The translations under genes and the position numbers were made by a program. Shown piece by piece: positions 48,121-57,154 of a stretch of DNA of 64,000 nt (positions within the stretch are counted from its first letter, which is position 1; the number at the start of each line of letters is the position of its first letter). The notes beneath the pieces are model-generated. The model did no database searches, was not told where the DNA came from, and saw only the letters and a program-made list of their open reading frames with translations. The DNA is from an uncultured Pelagibacteraceae bacterium (GTDB lineage Bacteria; Pseudomonadota; Alphaproteobacteria; Pelagibacterales; Pelagibacteraceae), in NCBI GenBank assembly GCA_902624885.1, contig CACNZU010000002.1, positions 62,001 through 126,000 of the forward strand. Direction: 5' to 3'.

Positions 48121-48144
48121 TTTATTATTGCAAGGATTATTATT

Positions 48145-48897
48145 GTGAATAAAATAAATTCAGAGACATTAATTAAAGTAGACAATGTTGGTCTGTTTAA
48201 AAATGAAAAATGGTTGGTAAAAGGTGTTTCCCTAGAAGTAAAAAGGGGGGAAATCGTTACATTAATTGGACCTAATGGTTCAGGAAAAACTACAACAGCA
48301 AAAATCGCTCTTGGTATTCATAAGAACATCGAAGGAAAAGTTTTAAGATTTACTGAAAAAGTTGGCTATGTCCCTCAAAAAATCTCTATCGATTGGACAT
48401 TACCAATTAGAGTGGTTGATTTTATGTTACTCACACAAAATTTGAGCGACGAGGAAATAATAAATGCTTTAAAATTAACTGGAGTTGAACATCTTAAAAA
48501 TAATAATTTAAGTAATTTATCTGGAGGTGAATTTCAAAGAGTTTTAATTGCAAGGGCTATAGCCAAAAATCCAGATCTTTTAGTGTTGGATGAACCAGTT
48601 CAAGGTGTAGATTTTAAAGGTGAGATCTCTCTTTACGAATTAATTAAAGAAATCTCAGATAAAATTAATTGCGGAATTTTATTAATATCCCATGACTTAC
48701 ATGTCGTTATGTCTTCTACAGATTACGTTGTTTGTCTCAATGGCCACGTTTGTTGCTCTGGAACACCTCAATCTGTAGCTAACAATAATAAATATCAAGA
48801 ACTGTTTGGAGACCGCGCTTCAACAATTTTATCTGTATATGAACATAAACACGACCATACTCACTCAGCTGATGGAACAATAAAGAGGAAACAATAG
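48145..48897 (+). CDS. znuC: Zinc ABC transporter ATP-binding protein
   Basis: LIGPNGSGKTTTAKI; NLSGGEFQRVLIARAIAKNPDLLVLDEPVQGVD; GTG start. Confidence 0.95.
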   Translation: MNKINSETLIKVDNVGLFKNEKWLVKGVSLEVKRGEIVTLIGPNGSGKTTTAKIALGIHKNIEGKVLRFTEKVGYVPQKISIDWTLPIRVVDFMLLTQNLSDEEIINALKLTGVEHLKNNNLSNLSGGEFQRVLIARAIAKNPDLLVLDEPVQGVDFKGEISLYELIKEISDKINCGILLISHDLHVVMSSTDYVVCLNGHVCCSGTPQSVANNNKYQELFGDRASTILSVYEHKHDHTHSADGTIKRKQ

Positions 48898-49701
48898 ATG
48901 TTTGATGATTTTTTTATAAGGGCTTTAATTGCTGGAATTGGAATTGCATTAGTCACTGGACCTCTTGGATGTTTTATAATCTGGAGAAGATTATCTTTTT
49001 TTGGTGATACATTATCTCACTCCGCACTTCTTGGAGTAACTATAGCTTTCTTTTTTGAATTAAACATAGCATTTTCAGTTTTTTTAATTTCATCAGCGAT
49101 TGCGCTAATACTTTTAAAACTTCAAAAAACTACAAAACTACCTGGAGACGCATTATTAGGTTTATTAGCACATTCATCTCTTGCAGTTGGTTTAGTTGTA
49201 ATCGGTTTTCTTACCTCGATCCGATTTGATATAATGGGATTGTTATTTGGAGACATCCTAGCCGTGAATGAAATAGATCTATTAATAATTTGGATCGGCG
49301 GAGCACTAATCTTATTAATACTGAAATACATTTGGAAACCTTTGTTTGCCTCAACAGTTAATCATGAACTAGCTGAAGCAGAGGGCATGAATCCTGATAA
49401 AGTAAATGCAATCTTCACTGTTTTATTGGCAGCAATAATTGCAATATCGATAAAAATTGTTGGACTCTTGTTAATCACAGGAATGTTAATTATGCCAGCC
49501 GCTATGGCAAGAAATGTTTCTAATAATCCAAACCAGATGGTTAAATTATCAATTATAGGAGGTTTATTATCAGTTATAATTGGTTTGTTTTCATCATTGC
49601 AGATTAATACACCTTCAGGGCCGTCAATAATAACAGCAGCATTAGTTTTATTTTGTTTCACACTTATTAAGATTAAAAAATATTCTGAATTGAAAAAATG
49701 A
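48898..49701 (+). CDS. znuB: Zinc ABC transporter permease
   Basis: GCFIIWRRLSFFGDTLSHSALLGVTIA; LLLITGMLIMPAAMARN. Confidence 0.95.
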   Translation: MFDDFFIRALIAGIGIALVTGPLGCFIIWRRLSFFGDTLSHSALLGVTIAFFFELNIAFSVFLISSAIALILLKLQKTTKLPGDALLGLLAHSSLAVGLVVIGFLTSIRFDIMGLLFGDILAVNEIDLLIIWIGGALILLILKYIWKPLFASTVNHELAEAEGMNPDKVNAIFTVLLAAIIAISIKIVGLLLITGMLIMPAAMARNVSNNPNQMVKLSIIGGLLSVIIGLFSSLQINTPSGPSIITAALVLFCFTLIKIKKYSELKK

Positions 49702-49724
49702 TCTGACATTGATAAATTGGATTT

Positions 49725-50117
49725 ATGACGCAAACACAAACACTTTCTAAAAATCAACAAATTGTTTTAGATATTATCGAAAGGGCAAAAAGTCCCCTGA
49801 AAGCTTATTCTATCTTATTTAATGTTCAAAAAAAGGGAATTAATGCACCGCAACAGATTTACAGAGCTTTGGATAAGTTAATTGAGATAGGTAAAATTCA
49901 TAAAATCGAAAGTAAAAATGCTTTTGTTGCTTGCAGAAGTTCAGATTGTGAAATTTCAAAAGCAACCGCATTTTCTATTTGTGAAAAATGTGAAATGGTT
50001 GACGAAATCAGTGATACTAAACTTTCAAAATATTTATCAAGTTTTAACGATAAAAAAGGCACAAAGTTTAAAAGATTTAACTTAGAATTTTTCGGATTAT
50101 GCAAAAATTGCAAATGA
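49725..50117 (+). CDS. zur: Fur-family regulator, Zur type
   Basis: Fur fold (VQKKGINAPQQIYRALDKLIEIGKIHKIESKNAFVAC; SICEKCEMVDEI; CKNCK) plus genomic context. Confidence 0.85.
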   Translation: MTQTQTLSKNQQIVLDIIERAKSPLKAYSILFNVQKKGINAPQQIYRALDKLIEIGKIHKIESKNAFVACRSSDCEISKATAFSICEKCEMVDEISDTKLSKYLSSFNDKKGTKFKRFNLEFFGLCKNCK

Positions 50118-50239
50118 AGAACAAAATAAGCTAATCTTAATTAATCTTAGGCATATCTTCCATATTTCACTTTTTAGTTGTGTTACGGTTACAATAAGTT
50201 CTTTTACATGTTAAAATTTTTTAAAATTTAGGAGGGAAA

Positions 50240-51181
50240 ATGAAATATTTTAAACATTTAGTATCAATAATAGCAGCTCTTACTATTAGTAGTGCCGTAA
50301 ACGCTAACGAGATCAAAATGGGTAGAGCAGACTGGGATACGGGTTATTTCCAGGCCGAAATCTATAAACAAGCATTAGAAAAAATGGGCTATAAAGTTTC
50401 TGGTCCGCAAACTATGAAACCCCAAGTGTTTTACGTTGCAGCTACAACAGGCGATGTAGATTTATGGGTTAACGGATGGTTTGGAACTCACGATGGGTAT
50501 ATTTCTGAGTCTAAAGGTAAAGTAAAACCTGTAGGTCACGTAATGAAAAAAGGTGGATTACAAGGTTATTTAATTGATAAAAAATCGGCTGATAAATTTG
50601 GCATCAAAACAGTATTAGATATAAAAAAACACGCGAAAAACTGGGACTCAAATGGTGATGGTAAAGCAGATATGGTCGCTTGCCCTCCAGGTTGGGGATG
50701 TGAAAAAGTTATTCAAAAACATTTCGATGAATTAGGTTTAGGAGAATTCATTAATCCAGTGAAGGCAGATTACTCAGCATCAATGGCTGATGTAATATCC
50801 AAATATAAAAATGGAAAATCAGTATTGTTTTACACTTGGACACCAAATTGGACAGTTGGAACATTAAAACTTGGTAAGGATGTTGTTTGGATTGAAGTTC
50901 CTTACAGCGGTTCGAAACCTTCAAAAGTTGCTAATGCAACAAAATCAAAAGTTAATTTAGGTTTTGGAGCAGACGATATTAGACCAGCAGCTAACGTGGA
51001 TTTTTTAAAAGCAAATCCTAAAGTTGAAAAGATGTTGAAGAAAGCATCAATTCCACTAGCAGATATTGCCGCTCAAAATCTTAAGATGAACAAAGGTGAG
51101 AAGAGTGAAAAAGCAATAAAGAAACACGCTAACGACTGGATTAAAGCAAATCAAAGTACTTTTGATAGCTGGATTAAGTAA
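50240..51181 (+). CDS. proX: Glycine betaine/proline ABC transporter substrate-binding protein
   Basis: Signal peptide; IKMGRADWDTGYFQAEIYKQALEKMGYKVSGP; CPPGWGCEKV; FYTWTPNWTVGTL. Confidence 0.9.
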   Translation: MKYFKHLVSIIAALTISSAVNANEIKMGRADWDTGYFQAEIYKQALEKMGYKVSGPQTMKPQVFYVAATTGDVDLWVNGWFGTHDGYISESKGKVKPVGHVMKKGGLQGYLIDKKSADKFGIKTVLDIKKHAKNWDSNGDGKADMVACPPGWGCEKVIQKHFDELGLGEFINPVKADYSASMADVISKYKNGKSVLFYTWTPNWTVGTLKLGKDVVWIEVPYSGSKPSKVANATKSKVNLGFGADDIRPAANVDFLKANPKVEKMLKKASIPLADIAAQNLKMNKGEKSEKAIKKHANDWIKANQSTFDSWIK

Positions 51182-51199
51182 GGATTAAGGTTAATTTTA

Positions 51200-52051
51200 A
51201 TGAAATTAAAATTAGCCCCTTCAGATTACGATATATATATTCCACTGGGAGAGTGGATAGAAGGTAATATAAAAGAGTGGCTTTTTGAACAAAGGCCGCT
51301 CTTTAAAAAAATTTCAGCTCCAATAGATACTGTTTTAAATGGATTTGAATCTATTTTAAATTTCATACCCTTTCCAATTGTACTCCTAATATTTGTAGTA
51401 TTAGCTTACAAAACTAATGGTTTTAAATTTGCATTATTTTCTCTTTTGAGTTTACTTTTTATTGATCTTGTAGATCTTTGGTCAGAAAGCATGACCACGC
51501 TTGCAATGATTTTTACTGCAGTTTTATTTTGTATGATTATTGGCATTCCTCTTGGGATAATTGCTTCCAGGAGCAATACATTTGAAATCATCTTGAGACC
51601 AATTTTAGACATTATGCAAACCATCCCTAGTTTTGTTTATTTAATTCCGGTAGTAATGCTTTTTGGAGTAGGTCTTACACCAGGTGTAGTTGCTACAATA
51701 ATATTTGCCTTACCTCCAATTATTCGTTTGACTAATCTTGGCATAAGACAGGTTGGTAAAGGTTTTAAAGAAGCTGGTTCTAGTTTAGGACTTACCAAAT
51801 TTTTAATACTTATAAAAATTGAAATCCCTCTATCCTTAAAAACTATAATGGCAGGCGTAAATCAGACCTTAATGTTGGCTTTATCAATGGTAGTAATAGC
51901 AGCATTAATTGGAGCTGGTGGTTTAGGATTGACAGTTTACATTGCTCTTGGAAGACTTGATGTTGGTTCAGCAGTAATTGGAGGAACAGGGATAGTAATT
52001 CTAGCAATTATTTTAGATAGAATTACTCAAAAAATTATTAAATCACGTTAG
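51200..52051 (+). CDS. proW: Glycine betaine/proline ABC transporter permease
   Basis: GIPLGIIASRSNTFEIILRPILDIMQTIPSFVYLIPVVMLFGVG; EAGSSLGLTKF EAA-like loop. Confidence 0.9.
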   Translation: MKLKLAPSDYDIYIPLGEWIEGNIKEWLFEQRPLFKKISAPIDTVLNGFESILNFIPFPIVLLIFVVLAYKTNGFKFALFSLLSLLFIDLVDLWSESMTTLAMIFTAVLFCMIIGIPLGIIASRSNTFEIILRPILDIMQTIPSFVYLIPVVMLFGVGLTPGVVATIIFALPPIIRLTNLGIRQVGKGFKEAGSSLGLTKFLILIKIEIPLSLKTIMAGVNQTLMLALSMVVIAALIGAGGLGLTVYIALGRLDVGSAVIGGTGIVILAIILDRITQKIIKSR

Positions 52052-52951
52052 TTTTTTTAATCTTTCAATATGTTTAGGCGTAATTTCACAACAACCTCCA
52101 ATAATTTTAGCTCCCTTTTGCTTTAATTTTTTACAAATTTTGAGAAATTTTTTAGGTGTGAGGTCTTTCCTTTTTCCAAGTTGAACCTTTGGATTATTTG
52201 AGTCTGGTTTCCAGCCTGGTGGTATATGTTCAAAAGCATTTATTTTAAATCCAAATGGGACTTTAAGTTTTTTTGTATCTTTCATCACCTCATTTAAATC
52301 CTCAAACGAAACACAAGAGGCCATAATTCCAATGGGTTTATGTTTTTGAACTTTTTTTGCTACAGTTATAAATTTTTCACCCGAAGGCAACAATCCTTTC
52401 TTTCTAATGTGGATACCTACTATAAATTTTTTTTTGTATTCTTTAATTGCACTTATACCTAATGAACACTCTTTCCAGCTACTCATTACATCTAAATAAA
52501 AAAAGTCTACAAAAGGATTAAGATATTTTGCCTGAGATTTAAAACTTTCTCTTATAAAGTTAAGATCTTTCCCAAGATCTGCAAAATAAGTAAAGTTTTG
52601 AGGAGGCAGACTTCCAGCAATCAAAATCTTTTTCTTTGAGATGCCCACTGCTTTTTTTGCTAGTTTTCCTGCGAGAACGTTTAGATTTTTATATTCTTTT
52701 ACTAAACCATTTTCGATAAGTCTTCGTTTTCTACAACCAAAGCTATTTGTTACAATAATTTCCGCTCCAGCATTTATAAAATCTAAATGAGTTTTAACAA
52801 CTGTTTTATGGTATTTTCTAATATATAAAGCTGAAGCTCCCCATAGAGTTCCGTGAGGTTTTACTCCACGGTTAAGAAGCTCCTGGCCCATACCACCATC
52901 TAAAATTCTTGTTTGTTTAAAAAAATTACTATCCAGAAACTTCAATTCCAA
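52043..52951 (-). CDS. Homocysteine S-methyltransferase family protein
   Basis: RILDGGMGQELLNRG; AGAEIIVTNSFG; GAKIIGGCCEITPKHI. Confidence 0.9.
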   Translation of the reverse strand: MELKFLDSNFFKQTRILDGGMGQELLNRGVKPHGTLWGASALYIRKYHKTVVKTHLDFINAGAEIIVTNSFGCRKRRLIENGLVKEYKNLNVLAGKLAKKAVGISKKKILIAGSLPPQNFTYFADLGKDLNFIRESFKSQAKYLNPFVDFFYLDVMSSWKECSLGISAIKEYKKKFIVGIHIRKKGLLPSGEKFITVAKKVQKHKPIGIMASCVSFEDLNEVMKDTKKLKVPFGFKINAFEHIPPGWKPDSNNPKVQLGKRKDLTPKKFLKICKKLKQKGAKIIGGCCEITPKHIERLKKLT

Positions 52952-53114
52952 AAAAAGTAGATATTAAAACTATGATTGCAAAGATTGCAAACCACATAAA
53001 CCACTGTGTCGCTACTTTTACTAAAGAACCTTTATCAATACCTTTCCAAGGCATAAAAGTATATGTAGCCAGTGTAACTAAGATTAAAAATAGAAGTAAA
53101 TTAGTTAAAGTCAT
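52929..53114 (-). CDS. Small membrane protein (61 aa)
   Basis: Two TM segments; ATG one base from prpC-like stop. Confidence 0.55.
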   Translation of the reverse strand: MTLTNLLLFLILVTLATYTFMPWKGIDKGSLVKVATQWFMWFAIFAIIVLISTFFGIEVSG

Positions 53115-54239
53115 TTATCTTTGATTTAACAACATTACTTCTCTCACCTCTGCGCCCCTATATTTAGATAAAGGTCTAATAAGTTTATTTGAAGCATGCT
53201 GTTCCATGATGTGAGCTGACCAACCAGTAATACGAGACATTACAAATATTGGTGTATAAAAATCTATATCGATACCCATCATGTAATAAGTTGGGCCACA
53301 TGGAAAATCTACATTTGGATGGATATTTTTTCTTTGTAACATTACTTTCTCTAAAATTTCATACATTCTCGTATATTTTTCTTTTTTTAAAAGTTTAGCT
53401 ACTTTAAACATATAGTGTTTCATTGTTGGTACTCTTGAGTCTCCTGTACGGTAAACTCTGTGCCCAAATCCCATTACTACCTTTTTTTTATTTAATGCAT
53501 TTTCAATCCAAGCCTTTGCTTTTTCAGGTTTCCCAATTTCTTTCATCATATGCATCACTGCTTCATTTGCTCCCCCATGAAGCGGACCTTTTAAAGAGGC
53601 GATTGCTCCAGTTATAGCACCATGTAAATCCGATAAACTTGATGTAATCGTTCTTGCGGTAAAAGTTGAAACATTAAAACTATGTTCAGCATATAATATT
53701 AGCGATATATCAAATGCTCTTACAATTTCTTTATCAGGAACTTTATTAAACATCATTTTAAAGAAATTTTCTGAAAAAGATAATTTTTTACTTGGAGCTA
53801 TAATTGATTTACCTTTTCGTGTTCTGAAATAAGCAGCAACAGCTGTCGGTGTTTTAGCGAATATTCTCATTGCCTTTCTCATGTTTGCTTTAGGAGAATT
53901 ATCTTTAGTGTCCTTATCTTCTAAGGCCATTAAACTTACACAAGTTCTAATTACATCCATAGGATGAGCGTTTCGAGGCATTTTTTTAATATCATTTAAT
54001 ATTTGCTTAGAAAGTTTTCTTTCCGATCTTTCTTGTTTGATAAATTTTTTCAGCTGGCTTTTGTTAGGGAGCTCTCCATTAAGTACTAAATATGCTACTT
54101 CTTCAAAATCACATTTATCGCAAAGCTCTTGTACTGTATAACCTCTATAAGTTAAGGCACTGAGTTCAGGAACTACATGTGAAATTGTAGTTTCATCGAC
54201 TACTATACCTAACAAACCTTTTTTAATTTCTTCACTCAT
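53115..54239 (-). CDS. prpC: 2-methylcitrate synthase/citrate synthase
   Basis: KGLLGIVVDETTISHVVPELSALTYRGYTVQELCDKCDFEEVAYLVLNGELP; GPLHGGANEAVMHMM; MGFGHRVYRTGDSR. Confidence 0.9.
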   Translation of the reverse strand: MSEEIKKGLLGIVVDETTISHVVPELSALTYRGYTVQELCDKCDFEEVAYLVLNGELPNKSQLKKFIKQERSERKLSKQILNDIKKMPRNAHPMDVIRTCVSLMALEDKDTKDNSPKANMRKAMRIFAKTPTAVAAYFRTRKGKSIIAPSKKLSFSENFFKMMFNKVPDKEIVRAFDISLILYAEHSFNVSTFTARTITSSLSDLHGAITGAIASLKGPLHGGANEAVMHMMKEIGKPEKAKAWIENALNKKKVVMGFGHRVYRTGDSRVPTMKHYMFKVAKLLKKEKYTRMYEILEKVMLQRKNIHPNVDFPCGPTYYMMGIDIDFYTPIFVMSRITGWSAHIMEQHASNKLIRPLSKYRGAEVREVMLLNQR

Positions 54240-55141
54240 TATTCATGTCCTTCTGTAGAAAAATCTGTGATTTTCTTATCAGGCGTATTGTATTTCTCAT
54301 ATTCTACTAACTCGTACAACCTTTTTCTAGTCTGCATTTTGTCAATGATATTATTTTGATGGCCATCTTTAAATATTGATTTAAGACCTAATTCAACATT
54401 CTGCATGGCGAGTCTCTGCGTTGTCACAGGATAAATAACTAAATTATAGCCCAAATTTTCTAATTGGGACCTATTTAATATTTTAGATTTTCCAAACTCT
54501 GTCATATTAGCAAGTAAATAGCCCTTTGATATTTTTCTGACTTTTTCGAACTCTTTTTCATCTTTCATTGCTTCCGGAAAAATCATATCAGCACCAGCAT
54601 CTTCATAAGATTTAATTCTTTCTAATGTTTTATCAATACCTTCTACAGTATTTGCATCAGTCCTTACTATAATTAAAAAATTTTTATCTTTTCTAGCTTT
54701 TACAGAATCTTTAATCTTTTTGACCATTTCATCTTTTGAAATAAGTTCTTTATTATCTAAATGACCACATCTTTTTTCAGCTATCTGATCTTCTATGTGA
54801 CATCCAGCTAAACCTTTTTCTTCAAAGGTAATTATTGTTTTTTTACAATCTTTAAAACCTGTATCTGCATCTACAATTGTTGGAAGGTCTGTTACTCTGG
54901 AAATTTGGTTAGCTCTGTAACTTACTTGATCTAAAGTTGTTAATCCTATGTCTGGTAATCCTAGATCGTTAGACATAACACCGCCAGAGATATAAACTCC
55001 ATCAAATCCAATTTCAGCTATTAGTTTTGCACATAACGGATTATAAGCACCAGGGAATCTAAGAAGTTTTTTTGATTGTAAATTTTTTACAAATTCTAAT
55101 CTTTTTTCTGAAGTATTTTTTTTTGTAAAATGCATCTGCAA
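54239..55141 (-). CDS. prpB: Methylisocitrate lyase (ICL/PEP mutase family)
   Basis: FPGAYNPLCAKLIAEIGFDGVYISGGVMS; GCHIEDQIAEKRCGHL. Confidence 0.9.
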   Translation of the reverse strand: MQMHFTKKNTSEKRLEFVKNLQSKKLLRFPGAYNPLCAKLIAEIGFDGVYISGGVMSNDLGLPDIGLTTLDQVSYRANQISRVTDLPTIVDADTGFKDCKKTIITFEEKGLAGCHIEDQIAEKRCGHLDNKELISKDEMVKKIKDSVKARKDKNFLIIVRTDANTVEGIDKTLERIKSYEDAGADMIFPEAMKDEKEFEKVRKISKGYLLANMTEFGKSKILNRSQLENLGYNLVIYPVTTQRLAMQNVELGLKSIFKDGHQNNIIDKMQTRKRLYELVEYEKYNTPDKKITDFSTEGHE

Positions 55142-55178
55142 AGTTTATATTAAAGAGAGTTATAAAAATCAAAGGCTA

Positions 55179-55778
55179 TTATTTAATAAGAATAAATATA
55201 CCAGTTAAAACCAATAAAAGCGCTAAAGCATATTCTATTATTTTTTTTGTTCTAATATCTCCCACGAATTTTCTTAATCCACTTCCGAAAAGCGCCCAAA
55301 GACTGATTGTGGGAAAACATATCACTGCAGCAGTTATAGTAACAAACGCAACTCCTATAAAAATATTTTCCTCAGTTGGAAAAAAACCTGATGCAACAGT
55401 GACCGCAATCGACCAAGCTTTTGGGTTTATAAATTGGAATAATGATGCTTCATAGAATCTTAACGGTCTTCCAGATTCTTTTTGAACCATAGAAAATGAG
55501 CCAATCATTTTCCATCCTAAGTAGAGCAAATAAATAAAACATAAGATTTTCATGTAGAATTGCACTTGAGGATAAATCAAAAATAAATTTGCCAGACCAA
55601 AACAAGTAAGCCCGATCTGAAAGATATGGCCTAAAGGTATTCCAATTAAATGTGGTAAAGTTCTTACAAATCCAAATTTCATACCTGAAGCTGTAAGCAT
55701 TGCGTTATTTGGGCCTGGGGTGAAAAACATTGTAAAATAAAAAGTTGCTAAAGCCGAAAAAAGAGCAAAACTAATCAT
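55179..55778 (-). CDS. LysE family translocator
   Basis: FTPGPNNAMLTASGMKFGFVRTLPHLIGIPLGHIFQ; FINPKAWSIAV. Confidence 0.9.
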   Translation of the reverse strand: MISFALFSALATFYFTMFFTPGPNNAMLTASGMKFGFVRTLPHLIGIPLGHIFQIGLTCFGLANLFLIYPQVQFYMKILCFIYLLYLGWKMIGSFSMVQKESGRPLRFYEASLFQFINPKAWSIAVTVASGFFPTEENIFIGVAFVTITAAVICFPTISLWALFGSGLRKFVGDIRTKKIIEYALALLLVLTGIFILIK

Positions 55779-56437
55779 AAATACTTCTCAATAATTTTTT
55801 GAAAATTTATAAAATCAGAAATTAATTCATCGTGTTTAATTTCTTTTTCAGTTTTTTCTGTATATCCATCTTTCACTAGAACAAATGGTAATTTAGCATT
55901 CTGTGCTGACATAGCATCAACCTCGCTATCTCCAATCATAATTGTTTTTTTTAAATCACCTCCTATTATTTCAACTACATCTGTTAGGTGCCTAGGGTCA
56001 GGTTTGTTAAATGCAAAGGTGTCAGAACCAGCAACGTATTCAAAGAATTTAAATAAATCTAGTTTTTTTAATAAATCTACTGCAAGTCTCTCTTGTTTGT
56101 TGGTACAAACTGCCATTGAAATTTTTTTATTTTTTGCCCATTTAAAAAAATCAATTACACCTTTGATTGGAACGCTATGGTTATCGATATTTTTTGAATA
56201 AAAATCTATAAATTCTTTAGTCATTTCTTTTTTTGTTTTTTCATCTTTTATTTCTTCTTTAAAAGACCTTTGCATCATAACCCATGCACCTTTACCTGCT
56301 AGAGACTTTATATCCTCCATTTTTTTTTCAGAGTGTCCGTATTTTCTCATAACGTGGTTATGTGCAGCCATTAAATCTGGTGCAGTGTTAACAATCGTAC
56401 CGTCTAGATCGAAAAGAATTGTATAAATTTGACTCAT
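55775..56437 (-). CDS. HAD family hydrolase, phosphoglycolate phosphatase-like
   Basis: ILFDLDGTIVNTAPDL; VCTNKQERLAVDLLKKLDLFKFF; IMIGDSEVDAMSAQNA. Confidence 0.9.
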   Translation of the reverse strand: MSQIYTILFDLDGTIVNTAPDLMAAHNHVMRKYGHSEKKMEDIKSLAGKGAWVMMQRSFKEEIKDEKTKKEMTKEFIDFYSKNIDNHSVPIKGVIDFFKWAKNKKISMAVCTNKQERLAVDLLKKLDLFKFFEYVAGSDTFAFNKPDPRHLTDVVEIIGGDLKKTIMIGDSEVDAMSAQNAKLPFVLVKDGYTEKTEKEIKHDELISDFINFQKIIEKYL

Positions 56438-56506
56438 TTTAAAAGTATTAAAAAGAAATATTTTGTGACTTATTTCAGTTAAAATATTAATGTAAAGAAA
56501 TTTTTA

Positions 56507-57154
56507 ATGAATACAAATAATAAATTAAATAAAGCTAATTCATACAGGCTTTCTCAAGAATTATTAAGAAACAAAGCTCTAAGGAAAGGAGTAAATTTAA
56601 TTGCTCCGGAGACAATTTTTTTATCCCAAGATACTTTTTTTGGGAAAAACGTAACAATAGAACCTTACGTTGTTATTGGTCCAAAAGTAAAAATTGGAGA
56701 TAATTCTCATATAAAATCTTTTAGCCATTTGGAAGGAACTAAAATTGAAAAAAATGTAGTTATAGGTCCTTATGCAAGATTGAGGGAGGGAACTATTTTA
56801 AAGAAAAATACTAAAATTGGAAATTTTGTAGAAACAAAAAAATCATCTATAAGTGAAAATTCAAAAGTAAATCATCTATCTTATATTGGAGACACTTCAA
56901 TAGGAAAAAATTCTAATATCGGCGCTGGGACAATAACTTGTAATTATGATGGAACAAATAAAAATAAAACAATAATCTCTAATAATGTATTTGTAGGTTC
57001 AAATTCATCTTTAGTTGCGCCTTTAAGAATAGATGAAGGTAGCATTGTTGGCGCAGGATCAGTTATTACAAAAAATGTTAAAAAAAAATCTCTTGCTTTA
57101 ACAAGAGCCTCTCAAATAGAGGTAAAAAATTATAAAAGAAAGAAAAAAAAGTAA
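56507..57154 (+). CDS. Stand-alone GlmU C-terminal (acetyltransferase) domain
   Basis: [42 protein letters not shown]...[30 protein letters not shown]...[36 protein letters not shown]; no uridylyltransferase domain. Confidence 0.9.
   Translation: MNTNNKLNKANSYRLSQELLRNKALRKGVNLIAPETIFLSQDTFFGKNVTIEPYVVIGPKVKIGDNSHIKSFSHLEGTKIEKNVVIGPYARLREGTILKKNTKIGNFVETKKSSISENSKVNHLSYIGDTSIGKNSNIGAGTITCNYDGTNKNKTIISNNVFVGSNSSLVAPLRIDEGSIVGAGSVITKNVKKKSLALTRASQIEVKNYKRKKKK

Noticed and set aside
50178-50194. TTGT-N9-ACAA inverted repeat upstream of proX
   Set aside because: Short arms only; cannot be distinguished from chance without comparative data.
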